Positions 32,983 to 45,502 of a stretch of DNA of 64,000 nt are shown here, in pieces. The stretch covers positions 613,597 to 677,596 of the forward strand of contig NW_019775946.1 of the NCBI RefSeq assembly GCF_001039355.2, read 5' to 3'. Position 1 is the first letter of the stretch, and every line of letters begins with the position of its first letter. The translations under genes and the position numbers were made by a program. Origin of the DNA: Lingula anatina (lineage: Eukaryota > Brachiopoda > Lingulata > Lingulida > Lingulidae). The notes beneath the pieces were generated by a model. That model worked only from the letters and a program-made list of their open reading frames with translations, was not told the origin of the DNA and made no database searches.

Positions 32983-35332
32983 GTTCTGTTATTGTAGATG
33001 GCAGAGAGTCAATTGTATAAAATATTTGCTAAAAACTAATCCCCTGTCTGCTATAGTACAGTGAGAGGAACTTGAAGAGAGTTACAATATGTTCAATTTG
33101 TTTTTGCTTATTATATGAGTTAATATTTACATATCTGATACTTAAAAATGTTGTTTGAATGTCATTTTCAAAACAACCTCTCATTTAAACTGTGTTTTCA
33201 CAGTATAAAATTATTTTAAGTCCTGTAAAATTTTTTTCTTGAGTATTGAATGTACCTTGAATTTCCCTGTAAAAATTTTGCTTGTTTAATAGCTTTACTA
33301 TTAAAGATCACATTGACTATTACACATCACATTTATACACTAAATAGTTTAACAAAATTCTTTTTGTCAACTTCTATAAAATTGTCAAGAATGTCAGATG
33401 TATTTGACTGTTTTTATACAAATGCTAAAATGTTGGTAATGTATGTAAAGAGTAGAAATGGAAAACTAAATGATGTTCTTATACAAACCTATCTCGTTAC
33501 AACTGGAGTGATATTGAGTTTCTTATGTGTATCTTGCTTACTTAAAAACCTACCTTGTATTGAAAAATGTGAAAATTAGGTGGAAGAAGTAGAAAATGAC
33601 AACACAAAGTAAGCATCAACACATATTTCACCATGATTTTATTTCACAGATGTATACTTTGGCAAATAATTTGAAAATATATGTACAAATAGAACTGGCC
33701 AGACAGAAACTTGGCAGTTATTAATACAAATGTGAAAAACTGTGTATTTCACAACAAAAACTTCCATTTCACTGCAATTTATGATCAACTTGTAGCAATC
33801 CTTTTTTTCACAGAAGGCAATCAAAATTTAATCATTTCATTGATATAAGCCTACGTTACAAAACTTGACATTGCAGCAGAAGACAAAGAAAAAAAATTAA
33901 TTTCTCTAATGATAACTTGAATCTATCATAATTTCCTAAGTACCTAATGAGTGGATAGAAAGTCTAATAGTGAGAGTTGAATTTAAAAAAACTCCTAGGA
34001 TTGATTTTTTCATTTCACAAAAGACTTCTATCAGAGATAATTGGTTTCATAATCAGATTAATGGTAGGACTAAGAGCACTTAAACTTGACCCAATGACAA
34101 GGTTTTAACACCCAAGTAACACAAAACTGGACATCCAATGCCCTAAATGTGAACACTGCAGTAAAATACCCTCCTTTTCTACCTGTCACTATTTGGATGT
34201 GTTCTAGAAATTATCTGTTTAAATCATATGTAATTATGCAGCATTATAAAGCATAAAAAATATACAGGAAGTTGGCTTGTGGTTAATAATTGATGTACAA
34301 TTCCTTAAAAATGTTAATATATTGACATTTAACTCTGGTTTTTCTTGGAACTGTTTTAAAGTTTGAATACAAACCATCCCCAGAACTGGGAGTCTTTTAC
34401 TGCAAAATCACAATTATATTTTGAACTTCTATTATTCATCAATTAGCTTTTCTGTTTCTTTTTTCCATTCAAGTGTCACCCTTAAAAACTGTTTGGCAAG
34501 CAAGCTTCTATTGATCCATGTTCACCACAGCTTTAACAAATCCTGGACAGTTAAAACTTTACATTAACTATTGGATATTCACCATAAATAATTTAACATT
34601 GTACAAAACAACTAATATTGATAATTAATAATTAATTCACTGTCAATTTAGGAAACAAAAACAAAATGCGAATACAATATGCACCTCATTTAATAAATAA
34701 GTTCACGCAAAAAAATTATAAATTGGCAATATTGAATAAGAAATTATCTGGAGAAAAAAGGTGGCCCCACTTTTGTTTTCACATAACTGCCCAAATGTAT
34801 AAAATTAGTTTTTGTGCTTCATGTTCTTCTTGTGAAGCTCTCCAACATCATAATTTTTCACTACATAAAAATTTCATACAGTAAATTCAGTACAGCAGCA
34901 TCAAGTAATCTATAAGAAAGAGCAGCACAATTCAAATGAGCTGGCATGTTGCAGTTAATTTTGTCTTCTATGAAAGAATGTCAAATACCTACAGTAGTAG
35001 TGCAGCTTGCCTGGATGGTTTTTGGACAAGGATGGTCAGCTTTTGGAGGGATATAGTGTATCCTTTGTTGATAGCCAAGTACCACCCCACCTGAGTTACA
35101 AAGCACTGACAGTGACCATCATCTACCCACCACCAACTCTCCATATCATGAAAATGGTGCTGAATTGGTCGTAACAGAGGTAAGTTTTCAATTCACTATG
35201 AAACCCGTGGTGAGTAACACAGACATGGCACAATAATGTACATACATATCACTATTACCAGGGTACTGCTGACAACCAGTGGATAACAAGTGGTTGGTGT
35301 TTTGGACGGCATAAAGAGTAATAACACTCCAT
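32983..35332. other. Convergent 3' regions of TOP3B and LRRC56
   Basis: No protein-coding exon was recognised in this 2.35-kb AT-rich stretch. It should contain the 3' untranslated regions of TOP3B from the left and LRRC56 from the right. On the minus strand AATAAA near 33638-33643 is a candidate LRRC56 polyadenylation signal, which would make that 3' UTR about 1.7 kb. Short reading frames here look random. Confidence 0.45.
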
Positions 35333-38300
35333 TCACTTAGGCATGGCTGGTTTGGACGGAAGGCTGGGCACCTGAGGTAACTGTCTCCGTATCCTGGGTG
35401 CCCCAACTTGTGGGGAAGAACCAAGAGCAGCTTTAGCAGTCAGGGCACGTGGTCCCACAGGGACCTTGGCCTTGGGACTCTGAACCTCTGCTCTTATTAT
35501 AGGATGAGCTCTGTCTATGGTTTTTGGTGCCTTTTTGTCAGGTCTGGGTTCTAACCTACAAGCAAAAATAAAAAAGTCTATGAAGTTTATTCTAACCACT
35601 CTATTTCAAAGTTAGCCTTCAAAAGCTATAAATTTTTTTATATAAACCTTTTAAGGCAAATATTTTGATTATAATAAATAATTAGTTGTTTGAAAAATGT
35701 TCCAGTGCACTGAAAAAAAAATCAAAGATATCAAAGATTCATTATAATTGTAGCATTAAGTTCTATGTCCTGAGAGAGAAAGTATGTAAATAAATATACA
35801 TAACAATCACCTAAATATCCCCTTGCTGGCTGGCACTGGTCCTGAATGAGGCCTATCTTCATCAGCAGTAGAAACTATTGGCACAGTTGGTGCTTGAACA
35901 TGCCCTGTACTTCTGCTTTTGGCTTTTGGACTATGAAGTCTCTTAGGTGATGACAACCTTTCCTGTACACCATTTTCACTCTGTGGCACAGAATTAGGCA
36001 CTGGCCTCTCATTAGTCTGTGCAGATTGTAATGGAGTCTCTGTACTTTTCGATAAGTCACTATTGATACTGTCACTACTGCCTCTCACGAAATCATCACT
36101 GTTCTCCACTTTAAAGGACTCGTCGTGATCAGCTCCCCCTAGCTGTATACCCTCCTGGGATTTGCCACGTACCTTTCTTCTAAACTTAGGTTTGGCACCT
36201 GAAAGATTTAAGTCAGTATGCTGTCAGTTAGCATGAAGGTTAGCTGAGTCTTTCATTTGGTAAATTGTTGATGAAAAGTGAAGGTTTAAACAAACCAAAC
36301 CTCTTTGATCATTTATACCCTTTAACACTACACATTCAAAATAATGTGAAAGAAAAATAGAACACACTTATTATCACAATGACATAACCTGATTGCCAAT
36401 ATACATAATAATACATAATAAAACAGTATTAATCCAACACGAAGTTACCTTGGTCAGCAGGAGGCCTGGGAGTAGGGCTCTCTTTCCTCCCATAGTCCTC
36501 CTTTAAAGAGTTTTCTCTGCCTCTGCTACTAACTTCTATACTACTGGTCACATCAAGACTATCACTCAGTGGATCTAGGTCTTCTGTATCTGAAACAGGC
36601 TCATCTTCTCCACTCGATATTAGATCAGATAACTTTAATACCTGTGGAGCTCGAGATTCTTCTATTTGGTGTACCCGTCTGAAATTATTGATATACAATG
36701 TAGAGATATAACAAGGCTGCAGTCCACATCATAAAAAAACCTTTCATATCAATAATAATAATACTTGCTATTGAATGACTTTTCATCTTTTAATTTTACC
36801 CTTTTATTATGATCAAAATAAGATCTGTAAAATTTCACTGCATTTACTTTTCTGTAAAATAGAGCCCAACCTACTTTAAATGGTTTCTATAACAGTTTCA
36901 AACAAGCCTCTATCATCTAATTTCCACAGAGGCCCCATAGCCTGCACCTACCTGTCATGTTCTGATCTCCATTCTTTCAGTTCTTCTATTATTTCTTTCA
37001 TATCAGAGTTCTCCTCCATAATTGTATCATAGGAGTGCTCTGGTTTAAACTTATGCTGAAGTAGACACAAAAAACATCTGATTAATATACATATATACGA
37101 AATCAAATTAATAGCAATGTTATAGGTACTGGTATTTAAGCTTAAAATTTATTGTTGGGTTCTATCTTTGTTTTCTAGTTTGTCAATTCTGCTCACACTG
37201 ACAAATACTTTTTGTCAAACACTGACAAACACAATTATTCAGGACTACTTTATCTGTATCATAAATTTGCTGATTACAACAAATTCACAAGCGCTTGATA
37301 ACTTGACAACAAAAGAGCAATCCAGGCAACTGCATCATGTAAGTGTTTACAAATAAATGGGACTGGCACCTACTTGAGCAAATAATGGAGGAGGGTTGTC
37401 AGCCATTTGCATCCTTAGTGATTCTTTTCTCTTGGCTCTAAGTGCCTTGGAAGGATTTCCACACACTACTCCACCTAGTGTCAGGTCACTGCCATCATCT
37501 GGCTCTTCTACAACTTCTACATAAAAAACAGCATAGTTTTAATGCCCTGATGCTGTGACATGGCTCATTTTTACTACTGCTTCCTTTCTTTTTAAAAAAA
37601 AACATCTTTATAATGAAAACTATGGAGGTGTATTCATATCTCATATTTCTGTCAGGATCAGCAAATACAATGCAGATCTACAAAAAATAAAGGCATTGTG
37701 GCAATTAATGATTCATTCCAAATTTTGAGCAATGTCTCTGTTATTCATACACCAAAATTTAAATGTGTTTGATTACTCCAACAAACCACATCAAAGCCTT
37801 TTATTCAATGTATGCTTTGTCTAATGACAGAAGCTTATACCATACCCTCTGGTCCTTTGACAGATGTACCAGGTCTTCCCCCTGAGCCTGGCCTCTTTCC
37901 ACTGGCTGTAGTCAAAGGTCTGGCAGTAGTCGGCCTTTTCAGGGCAGACCCTGGTCTATAACCAGTGGTAGGTCGAAAGGCTGTCCCTGGTCGACCTGAA
38001 GGCAAGAATACAATATAGATATGGCAACAATCCCAAAACTTTTACCGTAACTAAGACTTTGTTATAATCTCGAACTTTTCTTTTAAAGTCATAATAACTC
38101 TTCGTTGTGGCCAAAAATTGGATTTTCCTGGAAAAAACAGCAATTTTCCCGTAATTACCAATGGCCAACATCCCCATTCCTGCATTCAAAGTTAATCCAG
38201 GGTTTTTTTCCTAAGCGTACGTTTTTTTGTTAAAATCTCTTAAGAGATTTTAACTGACGGAGCTCTCTCTGACATTGCAAAGTCACTGGTGACCTACTTA

Positions 38301-40820
38301 AAACCGCGGGAAAAGCAGACAACAACAACACTATACAAGATTCATGAGATATATTTGTCTTTTTGTTAAAAATGCATTTATATCCACAATGTGTGCCATT
38401 CTGGGCTTTTCGTTATCCGATGCACTGTACAAAAACTCGCAACTTACGTCTGCGTCTGCACTAATGCGTTTGGCGCCATGTTATTTTGGACTCGAATGAA
38501 CGCGAGAATCCGCGTGACACCATTACGTCATTAGCAACGAATGCACTTGTCGACCGGAAAAAAGGCATCGAAAGCCCTATTGACAAGCACAGATTTTAGT
38601 TTTCCTACAATAACGGCCATTTTAGTGGTAAAATACAATAGAATATATTTCCATTCGTTGTTTACAATGTATTTCATGCGGATTTTTGAATCTCAAAGGA
38701 AGAGTTATTATTGCTTTAAAACAAGCTTCATCTCATTCGACATATGTATCTACATGTATTATGTGATTAATGTTTCGTATTGGCCATTTTCATTTGGTGG
38801 CCATGTTGGGAATTTCAGGCTCCTCCCTACATCCAAAAAATTTAATATAGTATTTGCGATAACTGTACCGAATTTCATGCTTGTAGTAAATATTCAAGAA
38901 CCTCTCCCTCTTTTTTTTCACTTTATTGCTGAGATAAATAGTACAAGGGTGTACTCACTTTTCCCGGAACCATCTAAGCTTTCACTAGACCCAACAGTGA
39001 CATCTTCCATCATTTCATTTATTAACTTCCAATCATCTAAAAATACTGAAGATGTCTTCTTGCCAAGGTCTGACTTTCCAGAGGTAATAACAAGAGGCTC
39101 ATCATCCAGATACATTAGATTGGGAATGCACTTCTTTACAGCCTGTCTGAAGTCATAGTCAGGCTGAAAGTAAACACCTCCCCCATTAATAGTGTAATAA
39201 AATTCGCATTAAACAATTTCAAACAGTTTGAGAAGTGAACAGTTTTACTTTCCAATCATTTCAAAATTATATCTTTTTGTAAAACGTGCATATAATTAGT
39301 TTCATCTGACATGGATAGAAGACTAGAGCTGTAAATATACAAACTAATGGTCACAGGATGGTGTATGTACTCACCACTGCTTTCTCAGGTGAAGGCGTAA
39401 TACACACAGGGTTTCCATCCAAAGTCAAATGTGTCAGACTTGAGCACAGAGAGAGAAATTCAATCTGAGCAACATCATCTATGTTGTTCCTAGAAATAAT
39501 AATATTAGATATGTGAAAGACACATATACTTTATAATATGTAATAACAGTATTTAAAATGAGCTTTAATTTTCTAGCATTATGTAATAAAACATAACTGA
39601 AAAAGCGCTTGTAAGTTAATTAATTTTTATAACCTATAAAGTCATGTAAAAATATAGTAAAAAAAAGAATAGTAACTGTGCACTGTTAACCCTTACCCTT
39701 CTAAATCTAGAATCTTCAATTGGTCCAACATCCCACATGGACTGATGTCAGAGATTTCATTGTAGGCTAAGTAAAGTTCTTTCAGGTTACACATAGAAGA
39801 TATGCCGTCCAGATCATGTAAACCACACCTCTGCATCCAAAGAACTCGTAACTTTGAGAAACAGGAACCAAGATCTCTGAAATCAGAAAAAATTAAGGTA
39901 AGAAAAAGTAAATGTAGCAGAAAATTTAATATTGCTTCATCGTTTTTCCCTTTTTTTTCATATGTGTTTACATGGTAATTCTGCCCCCACAAACCTGCCC
40001 ACCCATGCAAAAATAATTAATTTTTAAAAAACTAAGAAAACAACCAGTTTCAGTTCTAAACATAAATTACATTCAGTAACTTAAAGCAAATGGTTTAACA
40101 GTAAAATCTACAGGTTTGTGGGTAAAAAAAAATTAAAAAGACAATTTTTCCTAGTGAAAAGTATTCATTCGTGTCAATACCTCACAGAAGCTATAATACT
40201 GTTAGCAAGCTTCAACTGCGTCAGACTTGGAAGGTACTGGCCAAAGTTTCCCAGACTGGTTTCTGAAGTATCAACTTTCATCTCCAGGTATTTCACTTCC
40301 TCTAGATTATCCAGGCCTGTCAGCAACCTCTGCAATGAAAAGAAATGAAAAACCATGCGTTTATTGTACAAAAAAGTGAGCAATAATAGTTCAAACAAAT
40401 AACTTTTTTTAAATGTGCAACTGTCATAATAATTTGATTGAAAAAGTTACCATTGGTCTGATAAAAATAAAGGTTATCATATTTAATCAATGAAATCGTA
40501 TTTACCAATTTTCTTGGAGAAAGATATTCCTCTAGCAACAGGTCTGTCTCCTCTAACACAATGGGCTCTGGGTTGACTCTGGCCTCCTTGTATTCTGTGA
40601 TCATCACCCCTCTCTGACCCAGGGCACTCTGTGGACGTTGTAATCCAGGGTCCATGATTAGGCTGGGGAACAAGAAATTTTCATGTTGATAACTAATTAC
40701 AGTGTATGTGACTACAACAGATTACAGTATCATTAAATGAAAAGAAGCATGTAGAGCATTTAATAAGTGACAATATATACACTACCTGTAATGCTGTGGT
40801 GCTTCTTGTGCTACAGCCAT
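35333..40820 (-). CDS. LRRC56: Leucine-rich repeat protein LRRC56
   Basis: Twelve exons in phase give 692 residues (human 542): 40820-40786, 40662-40506, 40329-40181, 39876-39697, 39489-39375, 39163-38959, 37995-37846, 37516-37374, 37055-36952, 36678-36449, 36198-35811, 35555-35333. LRRC56 acts in intraflagellar-transport-linked loading of dynein arms into motile cilia. The N-terminal third holds the conserved EEYLSPRKL and leucine-rich repeats, including LGNFGQYLPSLTQLKL, LRVLWMQRCGLHDLDGI, LKELYLAYNEISDISP and LTHLTLDGNPVC, then a cap FRQAVKKCIPNLMYLDDEP. A second conserved block, GGVVCGNPSKALRAKR, matches the human middle region. The C-terminal half is Ser/Pro/Arg-rich, low complexity and longer than in mammals. 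A 5' untranslated intron is suggested by an acceptor just upstream of the ATG. Confidence 0.95.
38085..38290 (-). repeat. Dispersed repeat with perfect 26-base palindrome
   Basis: In the LRRC56 intron between exons 6 and 7. A second copy lies on the plus strand at about 56700-56885. Both contain the same perfect 26-base palindrome (38229-38254; 56710-56735) centred on CTCTTAAGAG, followed by sequence that translates similarly in both copies: IGNYGKIAVFSRKIQFLA here and IGKYGKIVVYSRKIHFLA there. It is probably part of an undescribed mobile element. Confidence 0.7.
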
Positions 40821-41136
40821 CTCATGTCACCTACAAGAAAACAAACAGAAATGTTACTTCTTTTCACTTTCGGGAAAAAAATTAAAGATGTCTATGTTAA
40901 CCAGTATTTTTTACTAATAATGATAAAAATGTTTTGATACTGGTGCAGTGCAAAAAATGATAATAATCAGAATCATATATGTGAACTATCTGATATACAT
41001 CCCTTCTTTATTTGCTTCAGTTTCCGGCCCTACATGCTATGCAGGTAAGGCATCACTTCACCCTTTATTAGAAATTCTCGGGGCCAGATGCAGTGTGTAA
41101 TAGTAGTAGTTGCCATATAGCTGGATTGAAAAGATC

Positions 41137-41260
41137 TATACCATGGCTGGCACTTCGAACAACAGGATAATTGGACTTGTATTTCGCATACAGGCTTTGC
41201 CTGTATTTTCATACACTTCTCTGCGTTCATCCTATTGTTCGAAGTGCCAGCTGTGGTATA
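41137..41260. repeat. Long hairpin A (32-base arms)
   Basis: Arms 41137-41168 and 41229-41260 are complementary at 29 of 32 positions around GGCACTTCGAACAACAGGAT. The 60-base loop itself contains a smaller inverted repeat around CATACAGGC/GCCTGTAT. It lies between LRRC56 and THYN1 and directly abuts hairpin B. Confidence 0.85.
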
Positions 41261-41264
41261 AGTA

Positions 41265-41383
41265 AGTTACAACTACTCATCGTCCACTGTATGCAGCATA
41301 CAAGAGCAAATTATATCTCTGCTGCATTTCGATATAATTACGCTCTTGCATGTCGCATACAGTGGACGACTCGTGTTGTAACT
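41265..41383. repeat. Long hairpin B (53-base arms)
   Basis: Arms 41265-41317 and 41331-41383 are largely complementary, with uninterrupted blocks TCGTCCACTGTATGC and AGTTACAAC, around a 13-base centre. It starts four bases after hairpin A and is unrelated to it in sequence. The pair looks like a composite foldback element or two nested insertions. Confidence 0.85.
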
Positions 41384-42269
41384 AGTACTAAAATTTGATC
41401 AAGCAGGTGCATGAACTGATACAAAAGAACTTTAAATTGTGAACTATAATATACTTCAAGATTCACCAGAGGACACACATTTTCCAGTACCTGAATATTT
41501 ATAGTCTCAACAGATTGAAACACAGGGTGTTATGAGGCCTTGCCCACAGTACAGTAAATACTGGGTACCTACTGTAACATGCACTAGTAAGGCCGAAAAC
41601 TGAGGAAAGCAGCACATGGGTAATGGACAGAAGAGTACCTGTGTTGTACAGTGCACTTAAAAACAGCATAATATTAACAATAACATTATAAATTATTATG
41701 TGTACCTGATGGGATCTAGAATGTTTAGTAAAGTCATATAAAAAATATTAAAAAATAAAACAATTCTTTTCGAATTTCCAACAGCAAGTTTAATAAATTA
41801 GCAATATAATATGATCCAAAACATTATAACTGATGTGAACGTAAAAAATTAGTCTGTACAGCCCATATGGTATGCACTTATATAGGCTAAATCAACATCA
41901 AACTTCCAACGGTGAGTCTGCAATAAATGACAAATCAAAGTCACAGTTCACAACATCCAAAGTGGCATTAGTAAGCAAGGTTAATGCAAACTATATCCAA
42001 CGTATGTAGAAAATATTCACCTAAATATCATATCCCTGTGAAAGTCCAATTCATTAGTTACTTTAATTTTCCTGCATTGTCTTTATGGCATATTCCAACT
42101 CAGTGAAAACCTTAATGCAATATCCTCAACGTTTAGGTAGCAACGGACGCATCAGCCGCCATATTGGCTATTTCCTTACAGTACACATGCGCGATCCCAT
42201 TTACGAGTGTCGTAAAATTTGCGGGAGATTTGCACGTGTGTTTGTTTATGTTTACAAATTGAAACCAGT

Positions 42270-44506
42270 ATGCCTCCTAAAAAGCGACAACGGAAAGGTG
42301 AAGTGTATCTCCAGCTTTTTGGGGTCAATTTATTTGTCGATAGCACTGCCTCAAGATGCTATATAAGATAAATGGCACCATCAGGGTGAATGTGTAAAGA
42401 TCGCGCAAGGAAGTACACCTGTACCAGTACTGTAGAGGACTCTTGTACCTCCTTGGATCAGGCAATTTAGTTCATTGATTAGTTACAACGCTATGTACTC
42501 GGACATCCAACGGATGTATCTTATATCATTTACGAAGCATCAATTCAGAATCTATCAGTATTAATCACTATGTTTTTATGTTACTTAACCATCAGTATAC
42601 TACATGTAGTACATTCATCTTATTCAAGCAAACAGCTAGACTGTTGGTATTTATCAAATGTATTTTAGAGAAGGGATCAGCAGAGCCTGCCCCAAAAAGG
42701 ACAAAAACTTCAAAAAGTACAGGAACAGAAGATCAGCCTGTATACACACACTGGCTTATGAAGTCAGAACCCGAGAGTAGGATAGAAGGAGGGGTGGATG
42801 TTAAGGTTAGTTAATTAGAAGCTGGAGTGTACTATAGATGAATCTACACACATGTACAATAGATCTGAAAATCAGATTCTTCATGATTCTTCATGGTCCA
42901 GATCATGGACAAATTACGAAGTGCAGAATTACGCAGAAGGTCCATAGAAAAAGTTTTTTCATTGTCTATATTTTTTATGAAGCTAAAGAAATAAAACTTA
43001 TCGCATCCCCAAGTTCATTCAAAAGGTAAAGTAAGGCTGTGTTCAGAATAGAAGTTTTCATACTAGCAGGATCGACCTATCTCAGCTAGGATTCTTGCTA
43101 AGGAGTAGTCAATGTAATCAGCTTCATTGTCTGCCCCCCCCCCCCCCAAAGCAACATGAACACATCAGGGACCACAACTACTTTGTTTCATTTGCTTTTT
43201 TTTTTAGTTTGGAATTGAAGACTTAAAGAAAGAGGAAAACCAAATATCATGCTGGGATGGAGTAAGAAATTATCAGGTAAAAGAGACTTTTAAGCATTAG
43301 CAAATATAAGTCCTGATTGTTCAGACTATTAATCAGCAAACTATGGACGATGCAGTACAAATGCAAATTTTCTTTTTAGGCAAGAAATTTCATGAAGCAG
43401 ATGAAAATTGGACAGCTTGCCTTCTTCTACCACAGTAATTGTAAGGTACCTGGTATTGTAGGGATTATAAAAGTGAGTGTTGCATGGAATTTCATTTTAA
43501 AATAAAACAATATAATGTATTTTCATAAGATATATCATAAAATAATGTATTTTCATATGAAGTGCTAATTTTTATTTATTAAAGAGAGTTTAATTTAAAT
43601 TAATATTTAACTATTTATGCAGTGATAAAATAATTAAAAGCAACTGACACAAAACTTTGAACATATATTTTAAAGATAGTGAAAGAGAGCTACCCAGATC
43701 ACACTCAATTTGATAAAAAGGACATCCATTATGATCCGTAAGTAGAAATGTGTTTTAAGACAGGAAAGATTCTTTCAAAGAGGGTAATGGCACAATGTTA
43801 ATCATGTTTAGAGATGTTCAATGATTTAAAGTTGTTGAAAATAAAAAAAATTTCACAAAACCACAGTGATATTCTTCAAAGTAATCATTCAAAGATTCAT
43901 CATTAAAAAATGGATGTTTTCTTGAAGTTGAAACTTATTAATAATTGTATTTTGTTTTAATTTTCTTTTTAATTATATTTTTCTTTCTATCTTTTTTTTT
44001 TTTTTTGTCTCCCAGGAAGTCAAAGAAGGATGACCCACGTTGGCATATGGTAGATGTGCAGTTTGTTCGCATGCTCAAGAGATACATCCCTCTCTCTGAA
44101 CTGAAAGAAATCCATCACAAACACAAGGACTCCGGTGGTCCTCTGAAATCATTGGCTCTTTTCACTAGGGCCAGACTTTCTGTGCAGCCCATCACAAAAG
44201 GTGTGTGTGTGCGTGTGCGTACATGAGTGTGAATGAGACATGATATTCAAACTCAATTTGAAGAAATTTTTATGAACACCCAATTTTTTAGTGAAAAAAA
44301 ATATAGTGTCCAAAACTTTGTTCTTCAAAATCTTAGTTTCATGATGGTAATTATTGTTAAGTCTTGATTCTATATATTTTTTTAGGACTACAGCTTAATT
44401 ACTGAAATTATGTTATTTTTTGTACTGTTCATATAACCTTTGGTGTTAAATTGTATTTTCAGAGGAATGGGATTTCATAATGTCTCTTGAAAATAAGAAA
44501 CAATAA
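42270..44506 (+). CDS. THYN1: Thymocyte nuclear protein 1, EVE-domain protein
   Basis: Seven exons in phase (42270-42297, 42669-42805, 43208-43276, 43380-43472, 43676-43737, 44016-44200, 44463-44506) give 205 residues (human 225). The start MPPKKRQRK and PAPKRTKTSK form a basic, nuclear-signal-like N terminus. The rest is one EVE domain (PUA-like fold), seen as HWLMKSEPESRIEGGVDVK, CWDGVRNYQARNFMKQMKIG, FFYHSNCKVPGIVGI, KESYPDHTQFD, RWHMVDVQFV and the C-terminal EEWDFIMSLE. Human THYN1 is a nuclear protein; EVE domains are proposed to bind modified nucleobases, and THYN1 has been reported among readers of oxidised methylcytosine. AATAAA at 44765-44770 is a likely polyadenylation signal. The gene is tail-to-tail with HSD17B14. 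Confidence 0.96.
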
Positions 44507-45502
44507 GAAAAATGATGTGATGACTTTTATGATATCACACAAATGCCAGAGATTTCAGAACATGAATGGATGGATTGCAAAGTACATTAAACTGAATTAG
44601 AAAAAACTTCAATGGAAGATATCCAAGATAACAATTAGTTTGTGTATACCATTTGATAAGAAAGATTTGCACATGGAGTATCCTGGAAATTTTCTGCTTT
44701 CTTAGACTGATGTGCAATAAGATCTCCATGTGAGTATGATTTCAGATGCAGTACACGTTCTACAAATAAACATTAGAAAGAAAAGAAAGAGTGTGTTAAA
44801 AAGGGCAAGAGAGATATCATTAATGAGAATAATTTATGCACATACATTGTAGAGTCAAGATTTACTTTTGATATGGTATGGTAATAATTTAGATATTTAG
44901 ACAGTTTTGAAGTATACTAGAGCATTTTTAATTTTATTGTTTTTGTATACTTTTTACAATTGCACAAAATGTAATGTGTCACTGCAGTTTTTTATGTTAA
45001 ACTGAACAAACATTACAGCCTGTTCTTTTGAAGTTGAAGATGATCACAGGACACAAATCACAAATCTTGTCCCAAAGTTTTCTTCTAAACTGAACAATTT
45101 ATTCAGATTGTCATGATGATGATATATAATGCATTTATATAATCACATAAGAAGCATGTTTATACATAAAGGTATTTATCACAACTTAATGATAAGACTC
45201 TACTAAAACTGCAATTGTAAATATTGTCCTTAAATTCATATAAAGTAATACAGTTCTCTAAAATTGACCAATGTACGCCATTTTCTGAATATATTTTGTA
45301 TAATATGAGTATAGATTCATGGCACTGGCAGTGTACAGAAAGGACTATATAGTCCTATTAATTAAAATAAAATGAAGAAAACAATGAACGTGTTCATTCC
45401 AGTTGAAAAAAAGGCAGAACCATTCAAGACTGATTTTCAGACTGCATGTTGTAATTTTTTGGCACCGATATTATTCTAATAGCCAAATCAAGACTCCCTG
45501 TT
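44507..45502. other. Convergent 3' regions of THYN1 and HSD17B14
   Basis: AT-rich sequence without recognised coding potential. THYN1 has AATAAA at 44765-44770. For HSD17B14 the minus strand offers AATAAA at 45098-45103. If both are used the transcripts end about 0.3 kb apart and do not overlap. Confidence 0.5.

Larger units (their letters stand above)
40821..42269. promoter_or_regulatory. Divergent region LRRC56 / THYN1
   Basis: The two start codons face away from each other across 1.4 kb. Just upstream of THYN1, GCCGCCATATTGGC near 42155 resembles a YY1 site and sits in the most CG-rich part (42140-42250). A minus-strand donor-like TACT|GTAAGG near 42178 could end an LRRC56 5' untranslated exon, since an acceptor ends just upstream of its ATG. 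Both transcripts could thus start near 42200. The middle holds two long foldbacks at 41137-41383. No other coding sequence was seen. Confidence 0.45.

Noticed and set aside
38541-39158. A 205-codon plus-strand open frame, the longest unassigned one in the window.
   Set aside because: It overlaps LRRC56 exon 6 antisense and the intron beside it. Its translation is low-quality, hydrophobic and AT-driven with no family resemblance.
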